From Oscillatoria nigro-viridis PCC 7112 (lineage in GTDB: Bacteria > Cyanobacteriota > Cyanobacteriia > Cyanobacteriales > Microcoleaceae), in assembly GCF_000317475.1 (NCBI RefSeq), contig NC_019729.1, positions 496,001 through 560,000 on the forward strand: a stretch of 64,000 bases of DNA, given 5' to 3'. A program made the position numbers and the translations under genes. The notes below the pieces were generated by a model. That model did no database searches. It was given only the letters and a program-made list of their open reading frames with translations, and was not told the origin of the DNA. Positions 29,288-38,764 of this stretch are shown here, piece after piece (positions within the stretch are counted from its first letter, which is position 1; each line of letters starts with the position of its first letter).

Positions 29288-29857
29288 ATGACCGCAAATT
29301 CCGAGTTAGCAGAGCAGTATTTGTCAGCGGGCGATCGCCTTCAGAAATCAGGAAAGCTTGAGGAGGCGATCGCTCAATATCAAAAATTACTAGCCATAAA
29401 AACCGATGAGGCTGTTGCACTCAACAAGATAGCTGAAATTTATTATACGCAACAGAAATATGTAGAGGCGATCGCCTCCTGTTACCAAGCACTTCGCCAG
29501 CAACCCAATTTCGCCGCCGCCTACAAAACTCTAGGCAATATCCTGCAAGCCCAAGGCAAAATAGACGCGGCAATTCGCGCCTACTCCAAGGCGATCGAAT
29601 TCGACCCTAATTTGGTCGAAGCCTATGTTAATTTGGGCAGTATGTTTTACAAACAAGGCCTGCTCGATGACGCCATAACCTACTATCAAAAATCTATTGC
29701 TCTTCAACCAGATTTAGCAGTCGCTTATTGGAATTTAGGCAAAACTTTAGAAGAGCAAGGTCGAATCAATGAAGGTTTATTTTATCAAAAAAAAGCTCTC
29801 AATTTACAGCCGGAGCTAGAAGCGAGAAGCAATTCAGTAAAAAATAACACTTACTGA
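29288..29857 (+). CDS. TPR-repeat protein
   Basis: 189 residues starting at ATG 29288 (MTANSELAEQYLSAGDRL); an upstream in-frame GTG at 29264 is less likely. It is almost entirely five 34-residue TPR units (first about 6-39, last about 142-175), with the usual Gly/Ala/Tyr/Pro positions such as AYVNLGSMFYKQGLLDDAI. TPR arrays bind partner proteins; no enzymatic part is present. It ends 56 bp before the next gene on the same strand, so the two may be cotranscribed. Partner unknown. Confidence 0.85.
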   Translation: MTANSELAEQYLSAGDRLQKSGKLEEAIAQYQKLLAIKTDEAVALNKIAEIYYTQQKYVEAIASCYQALRQQPNFAAAYKTLGNILQAQGKIDAAIRAYSKAIEFDPNLVEAYVNLGSMFYKQGLLDDAITYYQKSIALQPDLAVAYWNLGKTLEEQGRINEGLFYQKKALNLQPELEARSNSVKNNTY

Positions 29858-29912
29858 AGAGGAATGTTATAGTCGGAATAATTCAATCATTAACTATGCA
29901 AGCTGGATCGAA

Positions 29913-30821
29913 ATGGAAATTAACCAGAATCCGCTCGAATTGCTAACGGCTAAAGTACGAGAAACTGTTGCCGACACCCAAAACTTAGCCAACGAAATCG
30001 CTGCTAAGGTTGAGAAAAGTGCAACTGGATTAACGGCGTGGGTACAATCAGCGCCAAGTTCAATGGTTAGTGCCGGGGCGATCGCCACTCAAGAAGCTTT
30101 TAAAATAGCACATAACATCCGTTTTGAGAACCTGCCAAGAAATCTGCAATTGAAATTTGCTAGGGCTGGGGTGCGTGACGGAATCCGAGATGTTCAAGAA
30201 GCAGCAAAAGTCTTTGAATCCATACCCGCCCAAATTCGCGCCCAAGGCCCAGAAGCAATTCGCAACTTCTGTCAAGATAAAGATTGGAGTCACATCCAAG
30301 CGCACGTCAATGGAGGCGGAAGCGAAGCTGCTAACGGGATTTTTGAATATTTTTGGGTGAATCGTGCTCGCGGTGGTGCAGACATGACTGCTGCAGAATT
30401 AGCAGTCGCTAAGCAAGTTTTAGCGGATGCAGCGTTTAAAGCAGCAGTTGCGGAAATCGTTGGCGCTGCAATGAAAGGGGCGATCGCCGCAGCAGTAATT
30501 GAGTTAGTATTTTCGATATTAGAAAACTCTTTGTTGTGCGTGGAAGGCAAAATTACCCAGTCAGAGTTAGTGGAACAAGTCGCCACCGCCACCGCCAAAG
30601 CTGGTATTGCTGGCGGTGTTATTACTGGCATTCTGTTAACACTGTGCATGATATTTCCCCCCATTGCCGCGCTTTTAGGTGCCGCAGCGATGCCCTTAGC
30701 GGTTGCAGGTATTGGTTTTATGGGAATTCGCGCCTGGGAAATCTTTTGTCACGGCGATCGACTATTTGGTATTACTGAACAAACACAAAAATTTCTGGGG
30801 CTGACTGAAGCGCCAAATTAA
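29913..30821 (+). CDS. Cyanobacterial membrane protein of unknown function
   Basis: 302 residues from ATG 29913. The N-terminal 80 residues are helical and Ala/Thr/Val-rich, with coiled-coil character. A soluble middle part (RNLQLKFARAGVRDGIRDVQ) follows. Long Ala/Gly-rich hydrophobic helices lie at about 165-205 and 222-285, with the motif FMGIRAWEIFCHGDRLFG near the end. I do not recognise the family. The Gly-zipper-like helices resemble membrane-inserting proteins, but that is only an impression. Its neighbour upstream is the TPR protein. Confidence 0.7.
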   Translation: MEINQNPLELLTAKVRETVADTQNLANEIAAKVEKSATGLTAWVQSAPSSMVSAGAIATQEAFKIAHNIRFENLPRNLQLKFARAGVRDGIRDVQEAAKVFESIPAQIRAQGPEAIRNFCQDKDWSHIQAHVNGGGSEAANGIFEYFWVNRARGGADMTAAELAVAKQVLADAAFKAAVAEIVGAAMKGAIAAAVIELVFSILENSLLCVEGKITQSELVEQVATATAKAGIAGGVITGILLTLCMIFPPIAALLGAAAMPLAVAGIGFMGIRAWEIFCHGDRLFGITEQTQKFLGLTEAPN

Positions 30822-30971
30822 ACAGTTGACTGTTGACTGTTATGATACCCGAATCAAACCGTTTAGGAAGCGCGGATTTAAGACTCTATTCATGATAGTT
30901 ATTTATGTCCGCGCTTTTGGGTGGTGCTTGCTTGTAGCAACATTTTCAGATGATTGGGAAACATAAATAGT

Positions 30972-31265
30972 ATGGATTCAGTAGAAAAAACTCAAGATCA
31001 GCAGCATCCGCAATACAAGCGCGATCGAGCCAGTGTCGATAGTTTATTAGCAGGAGAAGCAACCGACTACAATTTATCAGAATTAGCAAGATTAATAATT
31101 CGCTACCGAGGCTTTCCCGGCGCTAGAGATATTCAATCCGACTTAAAAAAAGTCCTGCAAAAATGGAATTATACCGAAGAAAGTCTTTACGAAAAAACCC
31201 GTAAAATTCACGCCAAAGGTGAAGTTTACAGGAAACAAAAAAGCGATCAAGAAGATTGGCTTTAA
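30972..31265 (+). CDS. DUF3288-family protein
   Basis: I start at ATG 30972 (MDSVEKTQDQQHPQYKRDR, 97 residues) instead of an upstream TTG at 30954. The motifs QQHPQYKRDR, DYNLSELARLIIRYRGFPGA and the C-terminal EKTRKIHAKGEVY match my memory of the cyanobacterial DUF3288 family (PF11691). Small, soluble and charged; function unknown. Its stop is 12 bp before the target duplication of the adjacent insertion sequence, so the element landed just past the gene's end and may affect its 3' UTR. Confidence 0.7.
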   Translation: MDSVEKTQDQQHPQYKRDRASVDSLLAGEATDYNLSELARLIIRYRGFPGARDIQSDLKKVLQKWNYTEESLYEKTRKIHAKGEVYRKQKSDQEDWL

Positions 31266-31521
31266 TCTCAAATCTACCTTAAACCCACATTCCGCACCCT
31301 CAACTGGCACACACGCAGTTGGGGTGCCCCGTCCGAGTCGATCAGTCGGCTCTAGATGAGTAGAAATACTCTCGCCTGCCGTGTCAGGTGATCGAGCAAG
31401 CGATCGATTCAGTTGGAAAATGTACGAGCGTGTAAATTAACAACAAAAACCAATTATCCCCCGTGCGACGCGGAGGATAAAAATAGTCTAAACTCAAGTA
31501 GCAAACAATTCGCTCGATCGA

Positions 31522-33220
31522 ATGAAACCCGTGCATCAAGCAACTGAACTCGCCGTCTCTAACCTCGACCATCTTGGTTTAATAGCAGGTCTAGTTGATG
31601 AAATAGAAATTGTCCAAAAAATCAATGAGTTAGTAGGGGAACAACCGGGTGAGATTGTCAGTCCAGGTCTAGCAGTCAAAGCAATGATTATCAATGGGTT
31701 AGGGCTTGTTTCCGCTCCATTATACTTATTTCCTAAATTTTTTGAAGGCAAAGCGCTCGAACATTTAATGGGTGAAGGTATTCAAGCATCACACCTGAAT
31801 GAATACCGTTTAGGTAGAGTATTAGACAAGCTATATTTAGCAGGCAGCAGCCAAATATTTACAACTATTGCCGCTTCAGCAGCTCAAAAATTTGAGCTCG
31901 ATACAGAGACATCCCATTTAGATTCAACTTCCTTTCACCTGCATGGCAAATACGAATCCGAGCTACCATCTGTATCTGTTATCGAGCCAGAAACGGCGCT
32001 AGATAGCGAAGATAGCGAAGATAGCGAGTCAATAAACCCGTGTCATCTGCCGTGCCAATTAAGATTACCTACGGCTACTCCCGCGATCGCAGACCCGACT
32101 TAAAACAATTCATTTTAGATTTAATTTGTAGTAGCGATGGAGATGTACCGCTATTTTACGGGTGGGTTCGGGAAATGAATCAGATCGAGCCATATTCGCA
32201 TCAATTTGTCAGGAGTTTAAACAACAGTTAAACCTTGACAGTTTAATGGTTGCAGATAGTGCATTATATTCAGCTCCTAACTTAGAAATGTTAACCAATT
32301 TAAGATGGTTAACCCGCGTACCGTTGAGTATCAAGCAAGCGCAGCAACTGGTATCTCAGTTAAATGAAGCAGAATTTACCCCCAGTTCTGTGAGTGGATA
32401 TAGCTGGTCAGAACACAAAAGTAATTATGGTGGAATTGAACAAAGATGGCTAGTAGTAGAGAGCAGTTTGCGACGCGATTCAGACCGAACAAAAACTCGA
32501 AAAAAAACTCAAAAAAGCCCAGGCTGAAGCTGAGAATAAACTGCAAGAACTCTCAAAAATTGAATTTGCTTGTGCCGCCGACGCTGCCGCCGCAGCTCAT
32601 CGCTTATCCAAACAACTAAAATTTTACAATATCACCCAAGTTAGTAGCAAAGAAATTACAGTAAAGACTAATACTAACGATCCAAATGCTCGCGAGAAAT
32701 CCAGCTCGAAACAGAGATTTAAAGTTCAAGCAAAACTGGAACCAGATACAGGTGCGATCGCCAAAGAAACCAAAGCCTGTGGCAGGTTTATTCTCGCCAC
32801 TAATGTGCTGGAAACTCAGCAATTAGAGCCTGACGATATGATTGTGAAATACAAAGAACAGCAGTCAGCAGAAAGAGGGTTTGGGTTCTTGAAAGATCCG
32901 CTGTTTTTACGGACAGTGTATTTCTCAAGTCGCCGGAAAGAATCGAAGCTTTGGCATTGGTAATGGGTTTGTGTTTGTTAGTCTATACTTTAGGTCAAAG
33001 GTTACTGCGTCACAGTTTGCAACGCACTAATTCCCAATTGAAAAATCAGTTGGGCAAACAAACTAATCGACCGACGCTCCGTTGGATTTGCCAGATATTT
33101 CAATCAATTCATCTGGTGAGCCTACAAGGGATTCAACAAATTTCTAATTTAACAGCCGAGCGAATGGCTATATTGAACTTGCTGCCGCTCTCCTGTAAGT
33201 CTTATTATTTATTAATCTGA
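31522..33220 (+). pseudogene. Frameshifted IS1634-family transposase
   Basis: The coding signal starts at ATG 31522 (MKPVHQATELAVSNLDHLGL) and runs in frame 1 to about 32040, then continues in frame 3 (ITYGYSRDRRPDLKQFILDL), switches near 32165 to frame 2 (GNESDRAIFASICQEF through SLRRDSDRT), near 32485 back to frame 3 (EKKLKKAQAEAENKLQELSK), and near 32920 to frame 2 again (LALVMGLCLLVYTLGQRLLR). That makes four frameshifts in an otherwise continuous transposase whose DDE parts are recognisable (LDSTSFHLHG, DSALYSAPNLEML). Total length before decay would be about 560 residues. The gene is dead; sequencing error is an unlikely cause of four shifts. Confidence 0.85.
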
Positions 33221-33343
33221 GATCGAGCAGTTTGTTTGATGAGCAAAACTGACAGAAATTTCATAAATATTTGATTCAGTAGTGATGTGTAATTATCAGG
33301 CTGCTGGAAATATCTGCTGTCGATTAATAGTTAATTATGACGG

Positions 33344-33514
33344 ATGAAGGTGTTGTTAGATATCGAGAATCTAGGATTTGCCCGAAAGCAGTTAATTTTC
33401 AACTTGCCCCAACAGGTCGATGCGATTGTGACCCAACAGGTCGCGGGTATTTTTGATTATTATCTCGGACGAGAGACTCGGACGGAGCACCCCAACTGCG
33501 TGTGTGCCAGTTGA
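33344..33514 (+). CDS. Possible 56-residue ORF at IS right end
   Basis: ATG 33344 to TGA 33512-33514; translation begins MKVLLDIENLGFARKQLIF and runs into the right inverted repeat, so its last residues are encoded by the IS end. It lies after the transposase stop. I recognise no family. It could be a passenger ORF, a fragment of a gene carried along, or chance. The long hydrophobic/charged alternation (IFNLPQQVDAIVTQQVAG) looks protein-like. Confidence 0.3.
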   Translation: MKVLLDIENLGFARKQLIFNLPQQVDAIVTQQVAGIFDYYLGRETRTEHPNCVCAS

Positions 33515-33604
33515 GGGTGCGGAATGTGGGCTTAAATACCTCCTTTATCTCTTACGTGAGAAAGGGTATATTACGAAAGCTTAGAAGTGAACTAGCGGTC
33601 GAAA

Positions 33605-33874
33605 TTAATGAGGAATTTTGGGCCTCGGAGCCGGTGCACCTCGCAGCATTCCTTCTGTACTGAGGTCTTCATCAATTTCTTCCCAGTGAATGCCATAGCC
33701 TCCTCCACATACTTCCCATTTTTCCCTTTGCTCGGGCGTTGCATGAAACAATCTTGGATACCAAATTAAAGGCACGGTAATGATTCGTCCATCCATCAAA
33801 TCAACACTAATGGTTTCTTCTGTAAAATGAATGTGCTTAACTCTCTCGTCCGCTCGAATCGCCAAAATACCCAT
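33605..33874 (-). CDS. DUF2442 domain protein
   Basis: 89 residues. VKHIHFTEETISVDLMDGR and VPLIWYPRLFHATPEQREKW are the hallmarks of DUF2442 (PF10387), small DNA-binding-like proteins found beside DUF4160 proteins. Its start overlaps the end of the DUF4160 gene by 38 bp in another frame, so both are translated from one message. In many genomes this pair is treated as a candidate toxin-antitoxin-like module; which member would be the antitoxin is not settled. The tail is Pro-rich. 68 bp from the IS. Confidence 0.85.
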   Translation of the reverse strand: MGILAIRADERVKHIHFTEETISVDLMDGRIITVPLIWYPRLFHATPEQREKWEVCGGGYGIHWEEIDEDLSTEGMLRGAPAPRPKIPH

Positions 33875-34091
33875 ACCAAGCCTCCAATAGCGTTTGTTTA
33901 TTTTCTTGTACTACAGACTGTATTTTACGAAGTTCTTTAGCACTAAAACCAAGGTTGTTTCCTAAACTAACTGGCTCCCACCAAAATTTAACCGATGATT
34001 TGTCTCTGTCAATATGAACATGAGGTGGTTCATTTGGTTCATGGCTGTAAAAGTAAAGTCGGTAAGGGCCTATTCGTAAAATAGTTGGCAT
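33837..34091 (-). CDS. DUF4160 domain protein
   Basis: 84 residues. MPTILRIGPYRLYFYSHEPN followed by EPPHVHIDRD and a Trp-rich VKFWWEPVSL match DUF4160 (PF13711). The conserved HVH-type block could bind metal. First gene of the overlapping DUF4160-DUF2442 pair. The promoter must lie in 34092-34332, next to palindromic repeats. Function unknown; toxin-like role inferred only from the gene pairing. Confidence 0.85.
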   Translation of the reverse strand: MPTILRIGPYRLYFYSHEPNEPPHVHIDRDKSSVKFWWEPVSLGNNLGFSAKELRKIQSVVQENKQTLLEAWYGYFGDSSGRES

Positions 34092-34179
34092 AATTCCAGT
34101 TTATACAATATTGCAATGCGAATATCTGTATTTGGTCTTCTTTTATTCTTCTTCCATGACACGGGTGGTGTAAAATCAA

Positions 34180-34295
34180 CTGGTTCCTAGGAAGAGCCTA
34201 GGAACCGATATCCAGAGAAAGAGCCTTGCTTAGGGGAGAAAAACAGGAGGCAGATCCGGAGGATCTGCCTCCCCAGGCAAAAGCCTGGGAACCAG
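34180..34295. repeat. Cluster of three perfect palindromes inside one large inverted repeat
   Basis: CTGGTTCC (34180) and GGAACCAG (34288-34295) bracket the structure. Inside are GGTTCCTAGG/CCTAGGAACC (34182-34206), GGAGGCAGATCC/GGATCTGCCTCC with a 3-nt loop (34246-34272), and CCCAGGC/GCCTGGG (34273-34290). Located between secA (3' end) and the DUF4160 gene. Dispersed cyanobacterial type; could act as a bidirectional transcript end. Confidence 0.85.
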
Positions 34296-34332
34296 CAACA
34301 GTTAACAGTCAACCGTCAACTGTTAACTATTT

Positions 34333-37149
34333 TCAAACCATCTCTGGCGAAACTTGCATTGCCGGCTGCGGCTGGAATTGGAACAGCGAATAAACCACAT
34401 TGCGGCGGATATCCGTCATCATGTCCAAAAACAGCTCGTAACCTTCAGTTTTGTACTCGATCAGCGGGTCTTTCTGCCCGTAACCGCGCAGCCCTACAGA
34501 CTCGCGCAAAGCATCCATTTGTTGCAAGTGTTCCCGCCACAAAGTATCAATTTGCTGCAAAATAAAGAACCGTTCCGCATCTCGCATCAATTCAGCTCGG
34601 ATTGCATTAACTTCAGCTTCTTTAATGTCGTAAGCATTGCGGACTTGTTCGTGCAGGAATGTTTTAATTTCCTCAACGGACAAATCTTCTAGCTGATCCG
34701 GTGTCATGTCAGCGAGCAGATAAACAAATTCCTTCACCTTGCTCACAAGTTTGTCGAGCTCCCATTCTTCCGAAGGTAAATCGGGATTGATGTATGCTCC
34801 CACGATGTCGTCCATCGTCTGTTCGGCATACTTAATTACCTGTTCCTTGGAGTCCAAACCTTCCAATACTCGGCGGCGTTCCGCATAGATTGCTCGACGC
34901 TGATTGTTCATCACTTCGTCGTATTCAAATACCTGCTTGCGGATATCGTAATAGTAGGTTTCGACTTTTTTCTGAGCGCCTTCGAGGGAACGAGTCAGCA
35001 TTCCAGATTCGATCGGCATATCTTCCTCGACACCGAAAGCCTTCATCAAACCGGCCACCCGTTCGCCGCCGAAAATCCTGAGCAAATTGTCTTCCAAACT
35101 CAAGAAAAACCGCGTAGAACCCGGGTCTCCTTGGCGTCCCGCCCGGCCGCGCAACTGATTGTCGATCCGGCGCGATTCGTGGCGTTCTGTACCGATGACG
35201 TGCAAGCCTCCCAACTGCACGACTTCATCGTGTTCGGTGCTGGTAAAAGCATCGTATTCGTGGCGAATTTGCTTGTAAGCTTCCCGCAACTTTTGAATTA
35301 CTGGGTCTTTTGTCGGCGCTTTTTCTGAAGCCACAGCAATCTTATCATCGGCTTGCAATTCCGAAAGCGATCGCTCGCCGTACTCTCTGACAGCCAACTC
35401 CACCGCCGCCTTCAGCATTTGCTCGGTTTCCTTCGATATCTGCGTCGGGAAAATCTGCGCCGAAGCTTTCCAAGACTTTACCTTTTTCGCAGTCTGACCA
35501 AAACCTTGAGCCGCGGGGCGCCCACCAATACCGGGCACTTGCACCACCGAAAACCCTTCTTCATCTTCGGGTTGCACGATTCGGGGCATAAAATACTCCC
35601 GCAACTTCAGGCGCGCCATGTACTCAGAATTACCGCCCAAAATAATATCTGTACCGCGTCCCGCCATGTTTGTGGCGATCGTCACAGCGCCTTTGCGTCC
35701 GGCTTGAGCGATAATTTCTGATTCCCGCTCCACATTTTCCGGTTTAGCATTGAGCAAATTGTGAGGAATTTTCCTCTCCTGCAGCAGCCGCGACAGCAAC
35801 TCCGACTTTTCCACGCTTGTAGTACCCACCAGCACCGGCCGACCGATATCGTGCATTTCCGCGCATTCTTGGGCGATCGCATTCCACTTCCCGGCCTCCG
35901 CCTTGTAAACCATATCGGAAAGGTCAGTGCGGCTGGTAATGCGGTTAGTGGGAATCAGCGTTACTTCCAGATTGTAAATCTTCTCAAACTCCGTCTCCTC
36001 AGTCTTCGCCGTCCCAGTCATCCCCGACAGCTTGGGATAAAGCAAAAAGAAATTCTGATAGGTAATCGTCGCCAGCGTCTGAGTTTCCGGCTGAATTTCC
36101 GCCCGTTCCTTGGCTTCGATCGCCTGGTGCAAACCGTCACTCCAGCGCCGTCCCGGCATCACCCGACCGGTAAACTCATCCACAATCACGACTTCGCGAT
36201 CGGGAGTGACGATGTAGTTAATATCCTTAATAAACAATTCCTTCGCCTTAATCGCATTAAAAATGTAATGCGCCCAAGGGTCAGCCGGGTCGTACAAATC
36301 CGTAACACCCAACAACCGCTCAGCTTCCGCAAACCCTTCATCGGTCAGTAGCACATTCCGAGCCTTTTCGTCAACCTCGTAATGTTCTTCATTTTCCTTT
36401 CTCAGAGCAGCAGCTACCTCAGCCGCCCGGATATACTTCTCGCTGGGACGTTCCACTTGGCCGGAAATAATTAAAGGCGTCCGTGCTTCATCAATCAGCA
36501 CCGAGTCAACCTCGTCAATCACGCAGAAATTAAAAGGACGCTGCACTACATCTTCCATGACAGTAGCCATGTTGTCGCGCAAATAATCAAAGCCGACCTC
36601 GCTGTTAGTGGCGTAGGTAATATCGCAGTTATAATTTTTCTTGCGTTCCACCTGATCCATGCCCTGCTGAATCAGTCCCACAGTCAATCCCAGGAAGCGG
36701 TGCACTTGTCCCATCCATTCCGCGTCCCGCCTTGCCAGATAATCGTTAACGGTGATGATGTGTACGCCTTTACCGTTGAGGGCGTTGAGGTAAGCCGGCA
36801 GCGTCGCCACGAGAGTTTTGCCCTCACCTGTTTTCATTTCGGCGATTTGACCTTTGTGCAGGATAATCCCCCCGAGGATTTGGACATCAAAGTGGCGCAT
36901 TCCTAAAACCCGTTGTCCCGCTTCCCGCACGACTGCAAAAGCCTCCGGCAAGATTTCGTCTAGGATCTCTTTCTCTTCGTTGAGAGATCTAGCTTTTGCC
37001 AGACGTTCTTGAAACTCCGCCGTTTTGCCTCTGAGGCCGTCGTCTGAGAGTGCGCGGATGTCTTCTTCCAAAATATTGATATCAGCTACCCAAGGCTGAA
37101 ATTTCTTAAGCTTACGTGCGTTGGGGTCGCCGAGCAGATTTTTAAACAT
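34333..37149 (-). CDS. secA: Preprotein translocase ATPase SecA
   Basis: 938 residues. The motor that drives preproteins through SecYEG at the plasma and thylakoid membranes. DEAD motor motifs are complete: [20 protein letters not shown] (Walker A, about residue 106), [20 protein letters not shown] (Walker B), [14 protein letters not shown], and [13 protein letters not shown]. The C-terminus ends [14 protein letters not shown] without the Cys/His zinc motif of E. coli SecA, as is usual in cyanobacteria. An insertion around residues 530-600 ([15 protein letters not shown]...) is the cyanobacterial/plastid type. Single gene. Confidence 0.97.
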   Translation of the reverse strand: MFKNLLGDPNARKLKKFQPWVADINILEEDIRALSDDGLRGKTAEFQERLAKARSLNEEKEILDEILPEAFAVVREAGQRVLGMRHFDVQILGGIILHKGQIAEMKTGEGKTLVATLPAYLNALNGKGVHIITVNDYLARRDAEWMGQVHRFLGLTVGLIQQGMDQVERKKNYNCDITYATNSEVGFDYLRDNMATVMEDVVQRPFNFCVIDEVDSVLIDEARTPLIISGQVERPSEKYIRAAEVAAALRKENEEHYEVDEKARNVLLTDEGFAEAERLLGVTDLYDPADPWAHYIFNAIKAKELFIKDINYIVTPDREVVIVDEFTGRVMPGRRWSDGLHQAIEAKERAEIQPETQTLATITYQNFFLLYPKLSGMTGTAKTEETEFEKIYNLEVTLIPTNRITSRTDLSDMVYKAEAGKWNAIAQECAEMHDIGRPVLVGTTSVEKSELLSRLLQERKIPHNLLNAKPENVERESEIIAQAGRKGAVTIATNMAGRGTDIILGGNSEYMARLKLREYFMPRIVQPEDEEGFSVVQVPGIGGRPAAQGFGQTAKKVKSWKASAQIFPTQISKETEQMLKAAVELAVREYGERSLSELQADDKIAVASEKAPTKDPVIQKLREAYKQIRHEYDAFTSTEHDEVVQLGGLHVIGTERHESRRIDNQLRGRAGRQGDPGSTRFFLSLEDNLLRIFGGERVAGLMKAFGVEEDMPIESGMLTRSLEGAQKKVETYYYDIRKQVFEYDEVMNNQRRAIYAERRRVLEGLDSKEQVIKYAEQTMDDIVGAYINPDLPSEEWELDKLVSKVKEFVYLLADMTPDQLEDLSVEEIKTFLHEQVRNAYDIKEAEVNAIRAELMRDAERFFILQQIDTLWREHLQQMDALRESVGLRGYGQKDPLIEYKTEGYELFLDMMTDIRRNVVYSLFQFQPQPAMQVSPEMV

Positions 37150-37555
37150 GGCAGGAGAGGCAGATTTTTAATAATTAGCTTTAGTTTGCAGCATTAGGGG
37201 CTGTAGTTTTAGCCACAACATTTACCTTTCCCGATTGTAGCAACCATTGGCTATCCTGGGCCGTCGCTGGGGTCGATCGACCGATTTGGGATTTTCGATT
37301 GGGGATTTTCGATTGAAGTTGGTGAAGGTGGGTAGCGATCGCCACTCAGGTATCGGTGCTTATTGACAATTGCAGAGCATAACAGGCAAGATACCTGTTC
37401 CACAAGAGATTAATGTTTTTGTTGCATTAATTTCAGCAACAGGCAAGATGCCTGTTCCACAAGAGATTAATTTAATGTTTTTGTGGGGTGGGCCCTCCTA
37501 GCCCGCCCCGATCGCCCTTATTGAAAAAGCTGTCACATCTCAGGTCAGATAAACC
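37150..37555. repeat. Gene-free spacer with two tandem palindrome copies
   Basis: 406 bp between rnz (3' end) and secA (5' end). AACAGGCAAGATACCTGTT at 37381 and AACAGGCAAGATGCCTGTT at 37438 are both followed by CCACAAGAGATTAAT, a 57-bp spacing equal to that of the repeats in the DUF1574 gene. GGGGTGGGCCCTCCTAGCCC follows at about 37483. The secA promoter should lie between about 37150 and 37260; none was convincing. Confidence 0.75.
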
Positions 37556-38494
37556 CTAGTTTGAAACAGGCCTGGGCACTTCGTAAGTCAAAAAGTCATA
37601 GGCCATTTTCGTATTCGGAAAAATTGCCTGGGCTTCCTCGAGCAAATCATCCAGGACGATCGCATTTCCCGGAGCGTAACGCGGGCTAAAATGCGTCATA
37701 ATTAACTGTTTCGCCCCAGCGGTCAAAGCCACTTGAGCTGCCATTGTCGAAGTTGAATGCAGGCGATCGAAAGCCATTTGAGCATCTTGATGAGCAAAAG
37801 TAGCTTCATGAACCAACAAATCAGCGTCCTTCGCTAATTGCACGGCCCCGTCACAAAAAACCGTGTCAGTACAATACACAAACTTGCGCCCGATTTGATC
37901 CGGGCCGCAAAAATCAGTACCTTTAAACTGTCGCCCGTCCGATAACTTGACTGTCTTTCCTTGTTTTAATTGACCGTAAAGCGGCCCGGAAGGAATACCC
38001 ACAGCCTTCGCTTTTTCTACGTCAAAATGTCCCGGACGGTCTTTCTCAGTTACTCGATAACCAAAAGCAGTAACTCGGTGCTTCAAAGGGCCGCAACTAA
38101 CAATATATTCGTCATCTTCATAGATGACTCCCTCGTGAATTTTGTGTACCTTAACCGGGTAAGAAAAATGAGTTTGAGAATAGCGAACGCCAGCTTGCAA
38201 ATATTCTTCAAGTCCCGGAGGCCCGTAAATATCGATGCGCTTGACATTCCCCGCCAAACCGCAGCTAGCCAGCAAACCCATTAAGCCGAAAATGTGGTCG
38301 CCGTGCAGGTGAGTGATGAAAATGCGGCTTAGTTGGCTGACTTTGAGATCGCTGCGGAGAAACTGGTGTTGAGTTCCTTCGCCGCAGTCAAACAGCCAGA
38401 GTTCCGCTCGCTGGGGCAAGCGGAGGGCGATGCTGGAAACATTGCGCGATCGCGTGGGGACACCGGAGCTAGTTCCGAGAAATGTAATCTGCAA
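37556..38494 (-). CDS. rnz: Ribonuclease Z (tRNA 3' processing)
   Basis: 312 residues, the short bacterial form. Zinc-dependent endonuclease that removes the 3' trailer of tRNA precursors. The metallo-beta-lactamase motif is [13 protein letters not shown] (about 61-73), with further ligands in [21 protein letters not shown] and the C-terminal MTHFSPRY. N-terminal [17 protein letters not shown] is classical. All ligands are present. Single gene; diverges from the SpoIID/LytB gene across 270 bp. Confidence 0.96.
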   Translation of the reverse strand: MQITFLGTSSGVPTRSRNVSSIALRLPQRAELWLFDCGEGTQHQFLRSDLKVSQLSRIFITHLHGDHIFGLMGLLASCGLAGNVKRIDIYGPPGLEEYLQAGVRYSQTHFSYPVKVHKIHEGVIYEDDEYIVSCGPLKHRVTAFGYRVTEKDRPGHFDVEKAKAVGIPSGPLYGQLKQGKTVKLSDGRQFKGTDFCGPDQIGRKFVYCTDTVFCDGAVQLAKDADLLVHEATFAHQDAQMAFDRLHSTSTMAAQVALTAGAKQLIMTHFSPRYAPGNAIVLDDLLEEAQAIFPNTKMAYDFLTYEVPRPVSN

Positions 38495-38764
38495 GAGTCA
38501 AATCACCTCAATTAAATCTTAAAAAATATGTTACATATATCCAGAGTGCGACAAATCCGACATATAGGAAATAGTCGCAGGCAGGAACCGGGATAAATCG
38601 CTGTTCCTGCGAACATCTAGTTGCTAAAATCATTTTCGACAACGGCACAGAGTGCCAAACCCAATTCTAACGTTTTCTTTCTTTCGTTCCTCTTCCTTTT
38701 TACCGAACCCCAGCTTCCCCTTAAAAATTGTCAAACGCATACAGCATAAAAGGAAAATTTTCAA

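Larger units (their letters stand above)
31284..33530 (+). mobile_element. IS1634-like insertion sequence with 55-bp terminal inverted repeats
   Basis: 2247 bp. The left end (31284-31338, starting CCCACATTCCGCACCCTCAA) and right end (33476-33530) are reverse complements over 55 bp with one mismatch (GCCCCG/GCTCCG). The flanks carry CTTAAA at 31278-31283 and 33531-33536, directly abutting each end, a 6-bp target-site duplication. The interior encodes a transposase resembling the IS1634 family (DUF4277-like N-terminus). The transposase is broken by frameshifts, so the copy is immobile unless complemented, but its ends are well preserved. Confidence 0.9.

Noticed and set aside
35761..36351. Plus-strand ORF of 196 codons inside secA
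   Set aside because: Antisense to highly conserved SecA motor motifs; composition reflects the complementary strand.
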